From: Siphonodentalium dalli
Taxonomy: Eukaryota > Mollusca > Scaphopoda > Gadilida > Siphonodentaliidae
Assembly (NCBI GenBank): GCA_032622095.1
Contig: CP136069.1
Coordinates: 3,954,976-4,018,975, forward strand
Direction of reading: 5' to 3'
DNA: 64,000 bases
In this document: piece after piece, positions 14,106 through 24,459 of the stretch
Layout: the number at the start of each line of letters is the position of its first letter
Position numbering within the stretch: the stretch's first letter is position 1
The notes under the pieces: generated by a model
Seen by the model: the letters and a program-made list of their open reading frames with translations, nothing else
Databases searched by the model: none
What the model was told of the DNA's origin: nothing
Program-made: the position numbers and the translations under genes

Positions 14106-15187
14106 TCCTCCGGGGGCACCGAACAGAAGTCCAAATTCACAAGCAGAGAAGAGGTCAGTTTTGCGTTGAAATATCCATTCAATGTTAGACACGCTGTGGA
14201 GATCTTGAAAGTACGTCCAAAAGATAACTTAGTCGGGATTGCCAAGGATCTTAGACCAGGCATGCACGGTACATATAATTCACACTCAAATACAGAACAC
14301 ACGTCTGGAAGACCTAAAGCAACATACGCAAATACATCATGCGAATCAATGATCGAGTTCGAATATCCAGCAGACAGAAGACTGTCCAGTGTCTGTGGAC
14401 CGTATGGCACATCAATCACATATTCACACGCATCGCTCTCGGGTGGTTCAGAAGAATTGCGAGTATCAAGATCGGTCGAGGTCTCTCCGACGAGGGGAAT
14501 ACATGTAGCAGCTGCCATCAATATACCCGGTGTCGCTAGGTTATACATGGGTGAAGTCGGTTGGTCATCTGGTGATATCGACCTACTAATATGTGCACCA
14601 AAAGCAAGCACATCCGACTGGGGATCTATCTGACAAGGGATCGAATGGTCGGGAGTTTCAGAACCTGAAACCGATGCGTCTATAGAGATCATAGTATCAC
14701 TAACATGTGAAGCACATTCGACTGTAACTGGTTCTGTACTGACTGAATTCAGACCATTGGGCACATGGACGTCGGCTGAACTTCTGTCACCAAACGAAGC
14801 TGGTACAGTACATTCCGGGTGGTCTGCTTCTGTGGACGGGAAATATCGAACTAGCTGGGTTGTGCACGTGTCTCTTACATCAAGATGTCCATCAAGATAC
14901 TGTCCAATCATGGAACACCTGTCTCGCACACCTCGCATGGCATCCTCTATAAGGTCAGCTTCTCTTAAATAAGCATCGTCATTCTCTATGTGTTCTATTA
15001 TATCCCAGGATGATCGACCTAGGGCTTTAACATTAGTTCTGATCAGCAATTGAATGTCTAAGAGTTCCTCTGCGCATTCCAGAGATTGAAAATCCATGAG
15101 AACATCGGCCTTGTGGACAAGATCTAGCGTGTCATCGAAGAGATGTGTCCATATCGTTATGCTCATGCGTTCCTTTGTCGAATTCAT
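14093..15187 (-). CDS. Gag-like protein of the LTR element (364 aa)
   Basis: The only long ORF of the element, from ATG at 15187 to TAG at 14093-14095 inside the 3' LTR. The N-terminal third (residues 1-110) is charged and predicted helical, rich in Glu, Asp and Leu, as in retroelement Gag heads. Residues 110-250 are Ser/Thr/Pro-rich and probably disordered. There is no CCHC zinc knuckle, and no protease D[TS]G or RT motif is visible. The last residues, PPEDVGD, are encoded across the LTR border. It is intact despite lying in non-genic satellite, which fits recent insertion. It could be an internal deletion fusing Gag head to polyprotein tail. I do not recognise a close named homologue. Confidence 0.6.
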   Translation of the reverse strand: MNSTKERMSITIWTHLFDDTLDLVHKADVLMDFQSLECAEELLDIQLLIRTNVKALGRSSWDIIEHIENDDAYLREADLIEDAMRGVRDRCSMIGQYLDGHLDVRDTCTTQLVRYFPSTEADHPECTVPASFGDRSSADVHVPNGLNSVSTEPVTVECASHVSDTMISIDASVSGSETPDHSIPCQIDPQSDVLAFGAHISRSISPDDQPTSPMYNLATPGILMAAATCIPLVGETSTDLDTRNSSEPPESDACEYVIDVPYGPQTLDSLLSAGYSNSIIDSHDVFAYVALGLPDVCSVFECELYVPCMPGLRSLAIPTKLSFGRTFKISTACLTLNGYFNAKLTSSLLVNLDFCSVPPEDVGD

Positions 15188-15201
15188 GTTGTGTCCAGGA
15201 T

Positions 15202-15217
15202 CCGGTTCGAGGGACCA
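15202..15217 (-). other. Primer-binding-site-like sequence
   Basis: On the minus strand, two bases after the upstream LTR, the sequence TGGTCCCTCGAACCGG begins with the TGG expected to pair with a tRNA 3' CCA. Its complement contains GGTTCGA, a T-arm-like string, but too close to CCA for a full-length tRNA 3' end. Priming may therefore use an atypical or truncated tRNA. The position is right; the partner is unknown. Confidence 0.55.
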
Positions 15218-15219
15218 AA

Positions 15220-15475
15220 TGTCGGGAAGTACGGATAAGTATCGGGAAGATCGAAGAAGTCGGACAAGCGAAGTACTGCATATATCACCTTTACTGTCAG
15301 CTACATAATCACAATCTCATTCAATAACACAAGCACATATTGTCACATTCACAGTTCACTCACGCGCATATAATAGCGCGTGCGTAATCACATGCATTGT
15401 CTGTTGATCACTCAGCCACAGTCGTTACCACAATTGACCGTCCGATATATACAGGGGCGTATCTAATCCCCGACA
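15220..15475 (-). repeat. Long terminal repeat (5' LTR relative to the ORF)
   Basis: 256 bp, matching 13850-14105 except for one base I can see (A/G about 20 bases from the TGTCGGG end). The same TATA-like palindrome is at 15362-15381. In this copy it would drive transcription toward lower coordinates, into the gag-like ORF. Confidence 0.93.
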
Positions 15476-15590
15476 TCATCATCATTAATAGCATCACCAT
15501 CATCATAAACATCGTCATCTCACCATCATCAGCATCGTAATCATCATTAACATCGTCATCTCACCATCATCATCAATAGCTTCTTAATTA
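15476..15590. repeat. ATC satellite, right edge
   Basis: Short tail of the same satellite after the LTR element. It decays into unique sequence near 15590 (TTCTTAATTATCTTC). Confidence 0.9.
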
Positions 15591-17840
15591 TCTTCATTAT
15601 CTTCCCATCCTGACTCGGAACAACATCACTTTTGAAAATGTTTATCTGCAACACTATATATACCTTCCTTGTAAACAGATGCATCGTTCTGTTATACAGC
15701 CATTAGCAAATATAGGGCATCATACCATACATCATGCTCATCAGAGGTGGACAAGCAATAAAGGCGAATTTGTATCTATCCATATACCCTATTTGAAGTC
15801 TTGAACACATCAAGTACTGAAGGGATTATACTCTCAATATCAACAGAGGTTGTGGCCGAATGGCTATTTTATCAGACACGATACGATTTATAATGCTGCA
15901 TATGTTTTTTTTCTGAAAGCCTGGGACACTTTACAAAAAGCGGCTGACAAATAATAACAAGAGCATCGCTAGGGCAAAATACGCCTTTAGTCATTTCGAA
16001 TTGTACTACCGCAAAATAAATTAATACTTTGAGCTTACATTTGAAGAAAATCTGATATACCCCTAATTTCAATGCCAAAATGCGGTCAAATTCTAAGTCG
16101 AAAAATGGCCGTAACTCATGTAAAATAATTAGACAGAACCTATATTCGAACTTGGCCTGTAGTTTTAGCTGGGAAATACACATACCAGCTTTGGTTCAGA
16201 TCAAATAATCAAAACTGGAGTTATCGGTCGGAAACCGAAATGTTATGAAATTGGTCAAATTCCAAACTGGAGTTATCGATCGGAAACCAAAAATGTTAAC
16301 GGACGGACGGACGGATAGACTGATAACATAATAAGACCTTTTTTTTCAAAAGGGCGTATAAAAATGCAATTATAACTGTCTATGTGACCACCAACGCTAT
16401 TTTCAGTCACGACAACACCACGAACTGAAGGTATATGCTTTCATTTTTAACTGAGGATGGACAGTTCTATCAGGAAGTAAATAATTTATATGGATGGTTT
16501 GGTTCATGAATCCTGGGAGTCTGTGGCACTTTGCAATAATCGGCTGGCAAATACGGAAGGCGAATTGTCACTGTTTTTGGGACCCCCTACCTATTTGAAG
16601 TATTTGACATACCACGAACTAAATGTATATGCTATGTAATTTAGCAGAGGGTGTGGAGAAAATGCTATTGGAAATAAGATCAGGAAATATACAATTATTT
16701 TGGTGGTCCCGTTCCCGAAAGCCTGCGTCACCTTACACGAAGCGAACGGCAAATCAGAAAGACAATTTTTCGTTTGTTTGGAGACCACCTACCCTATTTT
16801 AAGTCTTGAACACTCAACAAACTGAATATATAGGCCTAACAACATTTTCCCAGCTACACATCACAATCTCTTGCGTTTGATTTAGATATACTGGCATGTA
16901 CAACTGAGAGTACTGCCACCCTGGTGGGAATTCATTTGAACATACTATTTATTTTCTATATATATTTTTGTTTATTATTTAGAGGGACACTTGCAATCAC
17001 TTTGGCAACAAAAGTTATTTTTTTTTATTTGTGAGACTATATGTATACATTGTGTGTCATATGTTGTCTATAACAAATATTTCAGTCCTACAAAGTCGAC
17101 GTCGATCCATGTTTATATATATAGCTGTTATCGATAAAAATGTGTTGCTGTGGGTGTTGTTGTAACTGGGGGTCTGGAAGCCTGAACACGTCTTTAATCA
17201 CTTAAAAAATGTTACCGTGCCCAATGTTCAGCTAACGAGTCATGTGGGCTCCCATTATGATAAATTTGGAAATTTAGTGAAGTTATCAAAAATATGAAAT
17301 TTTTCAACCAAAAACGTGATTGGGGGAGGGGTAGCTAAAATCCGTTATCTCGCAATCCGATCAAAATTGACGTATACTTCTTTCTACACATGACTGTCAG
17401 CTAACTACTACACCATATGGATTAATTATTTGTGCATTAATGCAATATCCATTTCAATGATAATGTTTGATAAAAAAAAATTTAAACGGCGATTTGTCAG
17501 CAAAAAATAAATGTTTCGGCTGCAAATCGCAGGATAATCCAAATTAACAAACACTCTTTTCATATCAGGTAGAATATGGTATGATGTAGTACTTCTAACA
17601 CCAAAACTGTTGGCAAATAAGTTATTTTCTGGAAAAGGTTACTAGTGGGTATCGTTCATCGTCGATTTGGCAATAGCCACCACCGATTCCGTTATTTTTC
17701 ACTATCATTTTCGTGAAAAATATATATTTCTTCTTTGAAAAAAGTTACGAGACTTCAACTTGTTCTACTGCACATGGGTAGGTGCACGTATCTCGAAAAC
17801 TAGAGCGCTTTTAACCTAACATTTTGTCTGGTAAACTTAA
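15591..17840. other. Gene-free stretch with old diverged repeats
   Basis: No coding region recognised. A diverged unit recurs around 15760-15950, 16400-16580 and 16600-16800, with shared phrases such as GGCGAAT.TGT, CCTA.CCTATTTGAAGT and AAGCCTG.G.CACTTTACA. A GGAC-rich run (GGACGGACGGACGGA) at about 16302-16316 resembles the tail of a dispersed invertebrate repeat also hinted at near 58310 and 60440. A paired string TCCCGTTATTTTTCACTATC is unique. No promoter can be assigned. Confidence 0.6.
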
Positions 17841-18556
17841 CATTTTATTTTAACAGGGTTCCCGTGGATTGACGGTACATACACCACGTATATAGATGTG
17901 TAACCCGACATGTTTTATTTTAACAGGGTTCCCGTGGATTGACGGTACATACACCACGTATATAGATGTGTAACGCGACATGTTTTATTTTAACAGGGTT
18001 CCTGTGGATTGACGGTACATACACCACGTATATAGATGTGTAACGCGACATGTTTTATTTTAACAGGGTTCCCGTTGATTGGCGGTACATACACCACGTA
18101 TATAGATGTGTAACGCGACATGTTTTATTTTAACAGGGTTCCCGTTGATTGGCGGTACATACAGCACGTATATAGATGTGTAACCCGACATGTTTTATTT
18201 TAACAGGGTTCCCGTGGATTGACGGTACATACACCACGTATATAGATGTGTAACGCGACATGTTTTATTTTAACAGGGTTCCCGTGGATTGACGGTACAT
18301 ACACCACGTATATAGATGTGTATCGCGACATGTTTTATTTTAACAGGGTTCCCGTGGATTGACGGTACATGCACCACGTATATAGATGTGTAACGCGACA
18401 TGTTTTATTTTAACAGGGTTCCCGTGGATTGACGGTACATACACCACGTATATAGATGTGTAACGCGACATGTTTTATTTTAACAGGGTTCCCGTGGATT
18501 GACGGTACATACACCACGTATATAGATGTGTAACGCGACATGTTTTATTTTAACAG
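17841..18556 (+). repeat. 70-bp tandem array of 3' splice sites before the lectin exon
   Basis: Exact 70-bp period: the string TTTTATTTTAACAG ends at 17856 and every 70 bp after that up to 18556, giving 11 acceptors. In ten units the acceptor is followed by GGTTCCCGTGGATTGACGG, which in the phase of the downstream exon reads FPWIDGTYTTYIDV and then a stop. WIDG is a typical start of the second half of a C-type lectin domain. So each unit looks like a copy of intron end plus exon start. The eleventh acceptor is followed by the intact lectin exon. Units differ at only a few bases. Confidence 0.95.
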
Positions 18557-18774
18557 ATTATGGCGTGTCGATTGACGGCAGGGATAGAGACGGATCGGAC
18601 GTCATGATGACGTGGGACGGAGTGAGGCTGCCGTTCGTTGACTGGGCGCCCGGTGAGCCATACGGCGGGGATGAGGACTGCATGGGCGCCGGGTACTACT
18701 CCTCTCGGGGCCGGTATCTGATGTTTGACTATACATGCAGCTACGGACGCCAGTCTGTGTGCGAGATGATGTGA
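18557..18774 (+). CDS. C-type lectin domain terminal exon (partial gene)
   Basis: It starts after the polypyrimidine-AG acceptor at 18543-18556 in phase 1 and ends with TGA at 18772-18774, giving about 71 residues. It reads YGVSIDGRDRDGSDV, MMTWDGVRLPFVDWAPGEP, YGGDEDCMGAGYYSSRG, MFDYTCSYGRQSVCEMM. This is the C-terminal half of a C-type lectin domain: the W.DG...F..W.PGEP loop, then ED C, the final C, and a C.E end. The Ca/sugar-binding EPN motif is altered to EPY and the WND motif to MFD, so classical mannose-type Ca binding is doubtful. Upstream exons (signal peptide, first half of the domain) are not visible between the satellite and the array. It may be an active gene end or a stranded exon. 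Confidence 0.75.
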
Positions 18775-18802
18775 GGCACATGTAACACACGACAGAGACC
18801 AG

Positions 18803-18985
18803 GGCGTGTGACGTCATGATGACGTGGGACGGAGGGAAGCTGCCGTTCGTGGACTTGGTGCCCCGTTATCCACACGGCGGGAATTATGACTGCATGCTCG
18901 CCTCGTACTCCTCATCCGCGGCCGGTATCGAATGTATGACTTCCCATGCATATGGACACCCCCGTCTTTTTGCGAGATGATGTGA
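18803..18985 (+). pseudogene. Broken second copy of the lectin exon
   Basis: Starting 29 bp after the intact exon, the sequence repeats the run from GTCATGATGACGTGGGACGG through TGCGAGATGATGTGAGGCAC, matching 18600-18780 at most positions. Small deletions (for example after CTCCTCATCCGCG) shift the frame, and several codons are changed (PGEP region now CCCCGTTATCC). It has no acceptor immediately upstream. It is a tandem partial duplicate that has lost coding capacity. Confidence 0.8.
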
Positions 18986-18989
18986 GGCA

Positions 18990-19915
18990 CATGACAGAAT
19001 GACCAGTTATATATATAGGGGCCTATATATATAATGAATACTAACATTTCTGATGCACCTAAAAAGTTGATTTGCAAATGTTGTTTTTGAAGAGTTTAAA
19101 ATCTGGTCATTTTGAGTATGTCATTAGCGTCCAGGGCGGACATTTTTCAAACATCAATTAAATACATAAAATATATCAGTGACTATAACATTTCACATCA
19201 TATTTCAACAACTCAACTTCAATTATAATGGAATTCGGCAGCAAACTGTTTCTGGATTATAAAATTGAATGTTGAATTTATTGGAATGTTGTATGATTAT
19301 TAGGTGTCTGCCTTATTCTGACAAAATATAAAATGTCTGCCTTAGGATGGTCTACAATGTATATTTAAAAAAAACAATTACCAGACGCTAAGTATTTATA
19401 TATCTTATGTTTAAGTATATTTTGTAATGGCTTCTATAGTATTATGGCCTATTGGGCCTATCCATAGCAAAATTATGTAATCAGTTTTGAAAACGAACAC
19501 AAATCAAAAAAGTTTATATGTCTACCTATAATGCGGGTTTTATATGGTTGGTCTGCCAAATCAAAAGTTTGATAAATTTGATTCACAACCAGTCGTAGAC
19601 GAGTTGTGAATAACATTTATCAACCGAGTTTCATAAAATCTTATATTCCAACATAACGAGTTTCAGATCTTGTATAGCACATACAAAAGTAGAGCTTTAT
19701 GCCTTTTTAACAAATCAAAATCCTTAAAAGAAGATAGAAAATGCATACATTTGCAGCGTTGGCTGAGATGCTTCACAATCGTATATGACTGACAGTATTG
19801 CGCACTTTGGGGCTGGTGGCGGAAAGTATAGTTCCCCAATTTGCCTCTTTGTTTTTATGTCTATTTTCGATAGTGCAACGAAGTTAACAATAATTTAACG
19901 TTAATGAACAAAACA
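18990..19915. other. AT-rich stretch, nothing recognised
   Basis: No ORF of interest and no clear repeat beyond short AT runs. The string TATATATATAGGGGCC TATATATATA at about 19009-19033 is a short palindrome. Confidence 0.5.
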
Positions 19916-19917
19916 AA

Positions 19918-20404
19918 GCAATGCATTGGTGCTGGTGTCATGCGCTGATTTTTGCGATAGTATTTATTCGCCTGAATCAATGTAAAGACGCGTGGTCATT
20001 TTGTTGGCACGATGTCAAGTGATATGTAACTAATTTGCACGCGCCGCCCAGGAAGCACGCATCGATTCATAACTAGTGAGAGATAAGGAAATATGTAATG
20101 GCTTTTTAATGATATAATAGGGGTTTAATGTGATATATATATTTAAATTGAATGTTTGCCTTCATTATTTTGCATTTACTGGTGTTGGTGATCATGCGCG
20201 GCTTTTCGAAATATTATTAATCCGCCTGAATCAATGTAATGACGCATATCATTTTGTTGGCGTGATGCCAAGCGATGTGTAACTAATTTTCCCGGGAAGC
20301 ACGTGCCTATTCATAACTGGTGAGAGATAAGGAAACATGTAATGGCTTTTTAAATTATATAGTAGGGGTTTCATATGCTATATACAAATTGAATGTTTGT
20401 CTTC
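19918..20404. repeat. Diverged tandem duplication, about 245 bp x 2
   Basis: 19918-20164 and 20165-20404 share the same order of phrases: GGTG(C/T)TGGTG..CATGCGC, CGCCTGAATCAATGTAA, CATTTTGTTGGC, GTAACTAATTT, ATTCATAACT.GTGAGAGATAA, GTAATGGCTTTTTAA, TAGGGGTTT and AATTGAATGTTTG. About three quarters identical by eye. Function unknown. Confidence 0.85.
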
Positions 20405-20624
20405 ACTGGTAATCCACATGTGTACCCATGTTACAATTTGTATTTACATCTACAATGTATATGCCACTGACTCAACCATTTTCTGTCATATCTATTTTGA
20501 TAATCAGAATAAAAGAATTAAAATTTATTAAAGCTGGTATATATCTCTTCCTGACAAGTGATTCCTGACACACACAATAAACTCCAGACTATCTCTATCT
20601 CTGCCTCTCATTCAGTCTCTCCCA

Positions 20625-20953
20625 CAATATATGTGACCCTGTGCCAATGCATTCTCTTATATATGCGAGTCGACCATATAACAATTTTTTATCAATGGAG
20701 CCCCACACATATATAGAAGCATATAGAAGAGTGTCGTCTGCTCATGTTTGTCTGGGGCTCTGTATGATTAAATTATAAAATTGTTAAAGAATACAAGAAA
20801 AAATTATTAAAATTGTCAAAAATTGTTAGGCCAATGAATTCTCTTATATATGCGAGGCGACCTATGGTCGACTCGCATATATAAGAGAATGCATTGGCAC
20901 AGGGTAAAAAAATCCCGACTTACGACTGGATTTGATATGGCGGGTCACATATA
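20625..20953. mobile_element. Foldback MITE with ATATATGTGACCC ends
   Basis: The outer ends ATATATGTGACCC and GGGTCACATATAT are inverted. Inside the left end is half of the shared hairpin module (20639-20667), then a stretch related to the CAGAGCCCCA/TGGGGCTC MITE family, an AT-rich spacer, and a complete hairpin module (20829-20902) ending GGCACAGGG. The left hairpin is interrupted, so the copy is rearranged. Confidence 0.8.
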
Positions 20954-21480
20954 TCTCTGGGCTATTTAAATCAGCAGACTCCAGTTAACAATGGGAGTGT
21001 CTGTCATCACCTATGTGATACACAATTACCCCCCTTATACCATAACGCTCACACCCTTCAAAAATGAATAACCAACAGACAAAATACACCATAAGGTGAT
21101 GACAGGTCATGGGTATATGGTGCACCCTCTCTCTCTCTACCCGAATTAAAAATGTTCAGAAATGAGTTTGATATGGGCGCTATAACGGCTATATATATAT
21201 ATAAAATCGACTAATTTCATTCACGTTAAAAACAAACTTATGTACAAGAGAATTTGAATGTTGAACGGACGTTGAATGTTGTGCTAACTACACACGAATG
21301 TTGAATGATGTGCTAACTTCATGGACCCGTTCAACTGTGCGTGGGTGAATAATATGCCATTTGTTGTTGCTAAATCACCTCTGTGGACATATATAACCAC
21401 AACAGGCACTGGTCTACATACTCATACTGACTGTGGATTCTTCTTCTTGTGCCACCAGTCCATCTAAAAATCTCAAGATA

Positions 21481-21605
21481 TCCTCGTGCCAATAGGATCA
21501 AATTAGACCTATATATTCACATAGGTTCAAATTAGACCTATATATACACATAGGTTCAAATTGGACCTATATATTCACATATAGGTTCATATTGGACTTA
21601 TTTTT
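21481..21605. repeat. Short direct repeats (AAATTAGACCTATATATTCA unit)
   Basis: About three copies of a 36-39-bp unit with AGACCTATATAT.CACATAGGTTCA. No gene. A few related CAAATA/CCTATATGGG phrases continue to about 21950 in weaker form. Confidence 0.8.
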
Positions 21606-22123
21606 CAGAAATAATCCCACATTGAGCTTATATCCTTTATTCCGTTGAATGGTGCGGGCCCGGAAACACGTTTGGAAGAGCGTGCATCTGGGAAGTCGTA
21701 TCGATGAAAAAGTTGATTAAATAGTGCCAATATATGGGCTTATTTCGTATTGAAACAAGCACATATCCGCCTTATTTTGAACACCGCGTTTTACGCCTAC
21801 ACAGGGTGTACTTTTTTCTCAAATACTCTTTATATGGGCCTAAAACGCGACATTCAAAATAATCCCGTATGTTACTTCTTTTCACAAATCAGTTCATATT
21901 GGCATTATTTGAGAACTCAAATACGTTCTATATAGACCTAAACTCTGGTTATTAAAACGGCCCCATTTGGAAATTTTGCGCTTATTATCAATAAAACAGG
22001 CTGGAAAATAACACTAATAAACAAACTCACAGCCTACCATAATTATGTATGCTCTTTATACTGGGTTTGCATTATGACCGGCACCATGCATCCAACGGAA
22101 TAACGGGTATACGTCCCGTTTAG

Positions 22124-22505
22124 CCCTTTACCCAACAAACCGGCCAAATAAAGCTTCAACAGCCTAAAATATCTTCGGTCTGTCTCAATAGAACCATACA
22201 AATATGGATATCATTGGAACCGGCTCCTTGACCACATTGTGATAGTTACAGTTATGCCCTGTGCCAATGCATTCTCTTATATATGCGAGTCGACCATAGG
22301 TCGCCTCGCATATATAAGAGAATGCATTGGCCTAAAAAAAATCTTTTTTTAACACTTTTTACCATTTTTTCTTACATTCTTTAACAATTTTATAATTTTT
22401 AATTTGTTAAGCCAATGCATTCTCTTATATATGCGAGGCGACCTATGGTCGACTCGCATATATAAGAGAATGCATTGGCACAGGGCCGTTCTGTTGGGTA
22501 AAGGG
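22124..22505. mobile_element. piggyBac-like MITE with double hairpin (copy A)
   Basis: The ends CCCTTTACCCAACA and TGTTGGGTAAAGGG are inverted. The right flank is TTAA; the left flank is TTAG, probably a mutated TTAA. The internal order is a left arm with GGCCAAATAAAGCTTCAACA, a CCCTGTGCC-flanked hairpin, an AT-rich spacer, a second hairpin in inverse orientation, and GGCACAGGG. TTAA target sites and CCC-starting ends are the hallmark of piggyBac-type elements. No ORF: non-autonomous. Confidence 0.85.
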
Positions 22506-22509
22506 TTAA

Positions 22510-23585
22510 GGGCTTAAATCAGAATCAAATAAGTCCAAAATGAACACATGTGAATATTTATCTTTATATATATTTGCTAATGTCTATCTGTGTTCTACAG
22601 AAATTCACAGGGGACCATCTAAATGGCACCAAATGGGTCTACTATAGGGGTAATTTTTTACGAGAAAGATAATGACGCGGGTTAGAATTTCTAAAGTGAT
22701 GCCGTTGTTGTCAGGGACAGACAAGGGGGAGGGCCGATTTCCACCAGATTGATACACATTCTTCTCCGTAATACGAGTAAGCTAATCGTGTGGTATAGAT
22801 ATGCCAAATTGGTGCCGCCTGGGTGAGAGATATGGGTGGGCTAAATTTGATACGAATTTGTATACTCGCCAATTTTCATCAAATTTATATATATGCATAT
22901 CCATAATGAGTAAGTGTGTGGTTTAATGATGACAAAATTGGCGCCGCTTCAGTCTAAAATAGGGACGGGAGGGTCACCAAAACTGATTTAGTCTGTTCCA
23001 TTCAATATAGTTTCCACAAAAAATTACAATAAACCACTCAAAATCTAGCTGTCGTGCACATGTAGCTGATATACATGTACAGCACAGCAACATTTCTTTT
23101 AACCTGAGAATATTTTGCCAATATATAGCGCCATGAACAAAACATTTCTTTAAAACACCCCATGGAGATATGATAGCCAGGTGTCCTCAAAATCTTAGTC
23201 TAACCCACTAGATTGATTGATACATCTCTATATATATGTAAAACCCAATTGTCGTCTTTTATTTTTGCGAACTAATGTGTTTATGATGTTCTTTCGTGTC
23301 ATAACGTCTGACGTATACGCAGTTGTAAATAAATAAATAAATACTTCTTTATTGGTGGAACGTATTAATCGGGATAAACAAAATGACAATCGACAAGGTG
23401 AGCCACTACTTATATTCCATGTGTAAGAATCGTGTTTTGTGATGCTATTTGAATATACAATTTATGAGAAAACGTGTAACACTTTCAGCAAGAGTATTCT
23501 CTATTCCCACAAAATATCCACAGCATGCAGAGAGTTTCACATCTCTTTAACCTGGGCAACGCCATCTAACCCTGCTAGTTGTCTA
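22510..23585. other. Gene-free AT-rich stretch
   Basis: No ORF with recognisable product and no strong repeat. Weak internal similarity exists around 22720-22990 (repeated 'ATTGGTGCCGCC/ATTGGCGCCGCT' phrases). Confidence 0.45.
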
Positions 23586-23589
23586 TATA

Positions 23590-24450
23590 GTCCCACCATA
23601 TGAGGGAAGCAGGCCCCCAGTAACCCCTAATTAAATTTTTACGACATGGAAATGCTATATATTTGTGCAGGAGATGTCTCTTTACTGAATTGTACTAGAA
23701 CTACTGGGTGGAGACACACTCTCATGGGACAGGGAAGCTGATAATAACAATAGGGGTTTCTACCCAATTTTAAGTCAATATGTACACCAAAATTATGAGG
23801 GGATACTTAGTGTCCTCAGGGACCCCTAATTCCATTTATATGACCATGGTAATGCAATATATCTGTGGAGATATTTCGTATCTGAAATATACTAGAGCCC
23901 CGGGCTGTAGACACATTCATGGGACAGGGATGCTGATGATAAAATTGGCATTTTTACCTAATTTTAAGTCAAAAAGTACACCACATGAGGGAAGCAAGCC
24001 CCCATGGACCACTTCTTTGACCATGGAAATGGTATATATCTGTGCAGGAGGTGTCCATTTAATAAAGTATACTAGAGCTCCGGTGTTAAGACACTTAATT
24101 CATGAGGCAGGGACGCCATTTTCGAGTCAATATAAATATATGCCCACCACATGAAGTAATCAGGCCCACAGTAACCTATTTTTCCCCATCTTATGGCCAT
24201 GGACATAATATATATCTGTGCAGAAGATGTCCCTTTACTGAAATTTATTGGAGCTCAGGGGTGGAGACACACATTCATGTGACAAGGATGCTGATATTGA
24301 AATAGGGGGTTTTACCAATTCAAGCCCAAGGGACCCTAATTCCCTTTTTATGACCATGTAAATTGTATATATCTGAGATGTCCTTCATTCAAATATACCA
24401 GAGCTCCGGATGGAGACACACATTCGTGGGGCAGGGATGATGATATGCAT
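23590..24450. repeat. Old degenerate tandem repeat, about 180-190 bp x 5
   Basis: Shared phrases recur in the same order about five times: GGGAAGCAGGCCCC, GACCATGGAAATG, TATATATCTGTGCAGGAG, TGTCC.TTTA.TGAA, ATACTAGAGC(T/C)CCGG, GGAGACACACATTCATGGGA, CAGGGATGCTGAT and TTTTACCCAATTTTAAGTCAA. Copies have drifted strongly, so no intact frame persists. Confidence 0.85.
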
Positions 24451-24459
24451 TTGGAAATA

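Larger units (their letters stand above)
13850..15475 (-). mobile_element. Young non-autonomous LTR retroelement, BEL/Pao-like
   Basis: Two direct 256-bp repeats (13850-14105 and 15220-15475) enclose 1.1 kb with one long ORF on the minus strand. The LTRs begin TGTCGGG and end CCCGACA, a perfect 7-bp terminal inversion with TG..CA ends. Two bases inside the upstream LTR on the minus strand is a TGG-initial primer-site-like sequence. There is no protease, RT, RNase H or integrase, so movement would need proteins in trans. It sits in ATC satellite, so the target duplication cannot be read. The BEL/Pao assignment rests on my memory of the PBS-like and terminal sequences and is tentative. Confidence 0.85.

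Noticed and set aside
14166-14633. 155-codon + frame opposite the gag-like ORF
   Set aside because: Antisense shadow of the longer minus ORF, which has the right orientation to the LTRs and PBS-like site.
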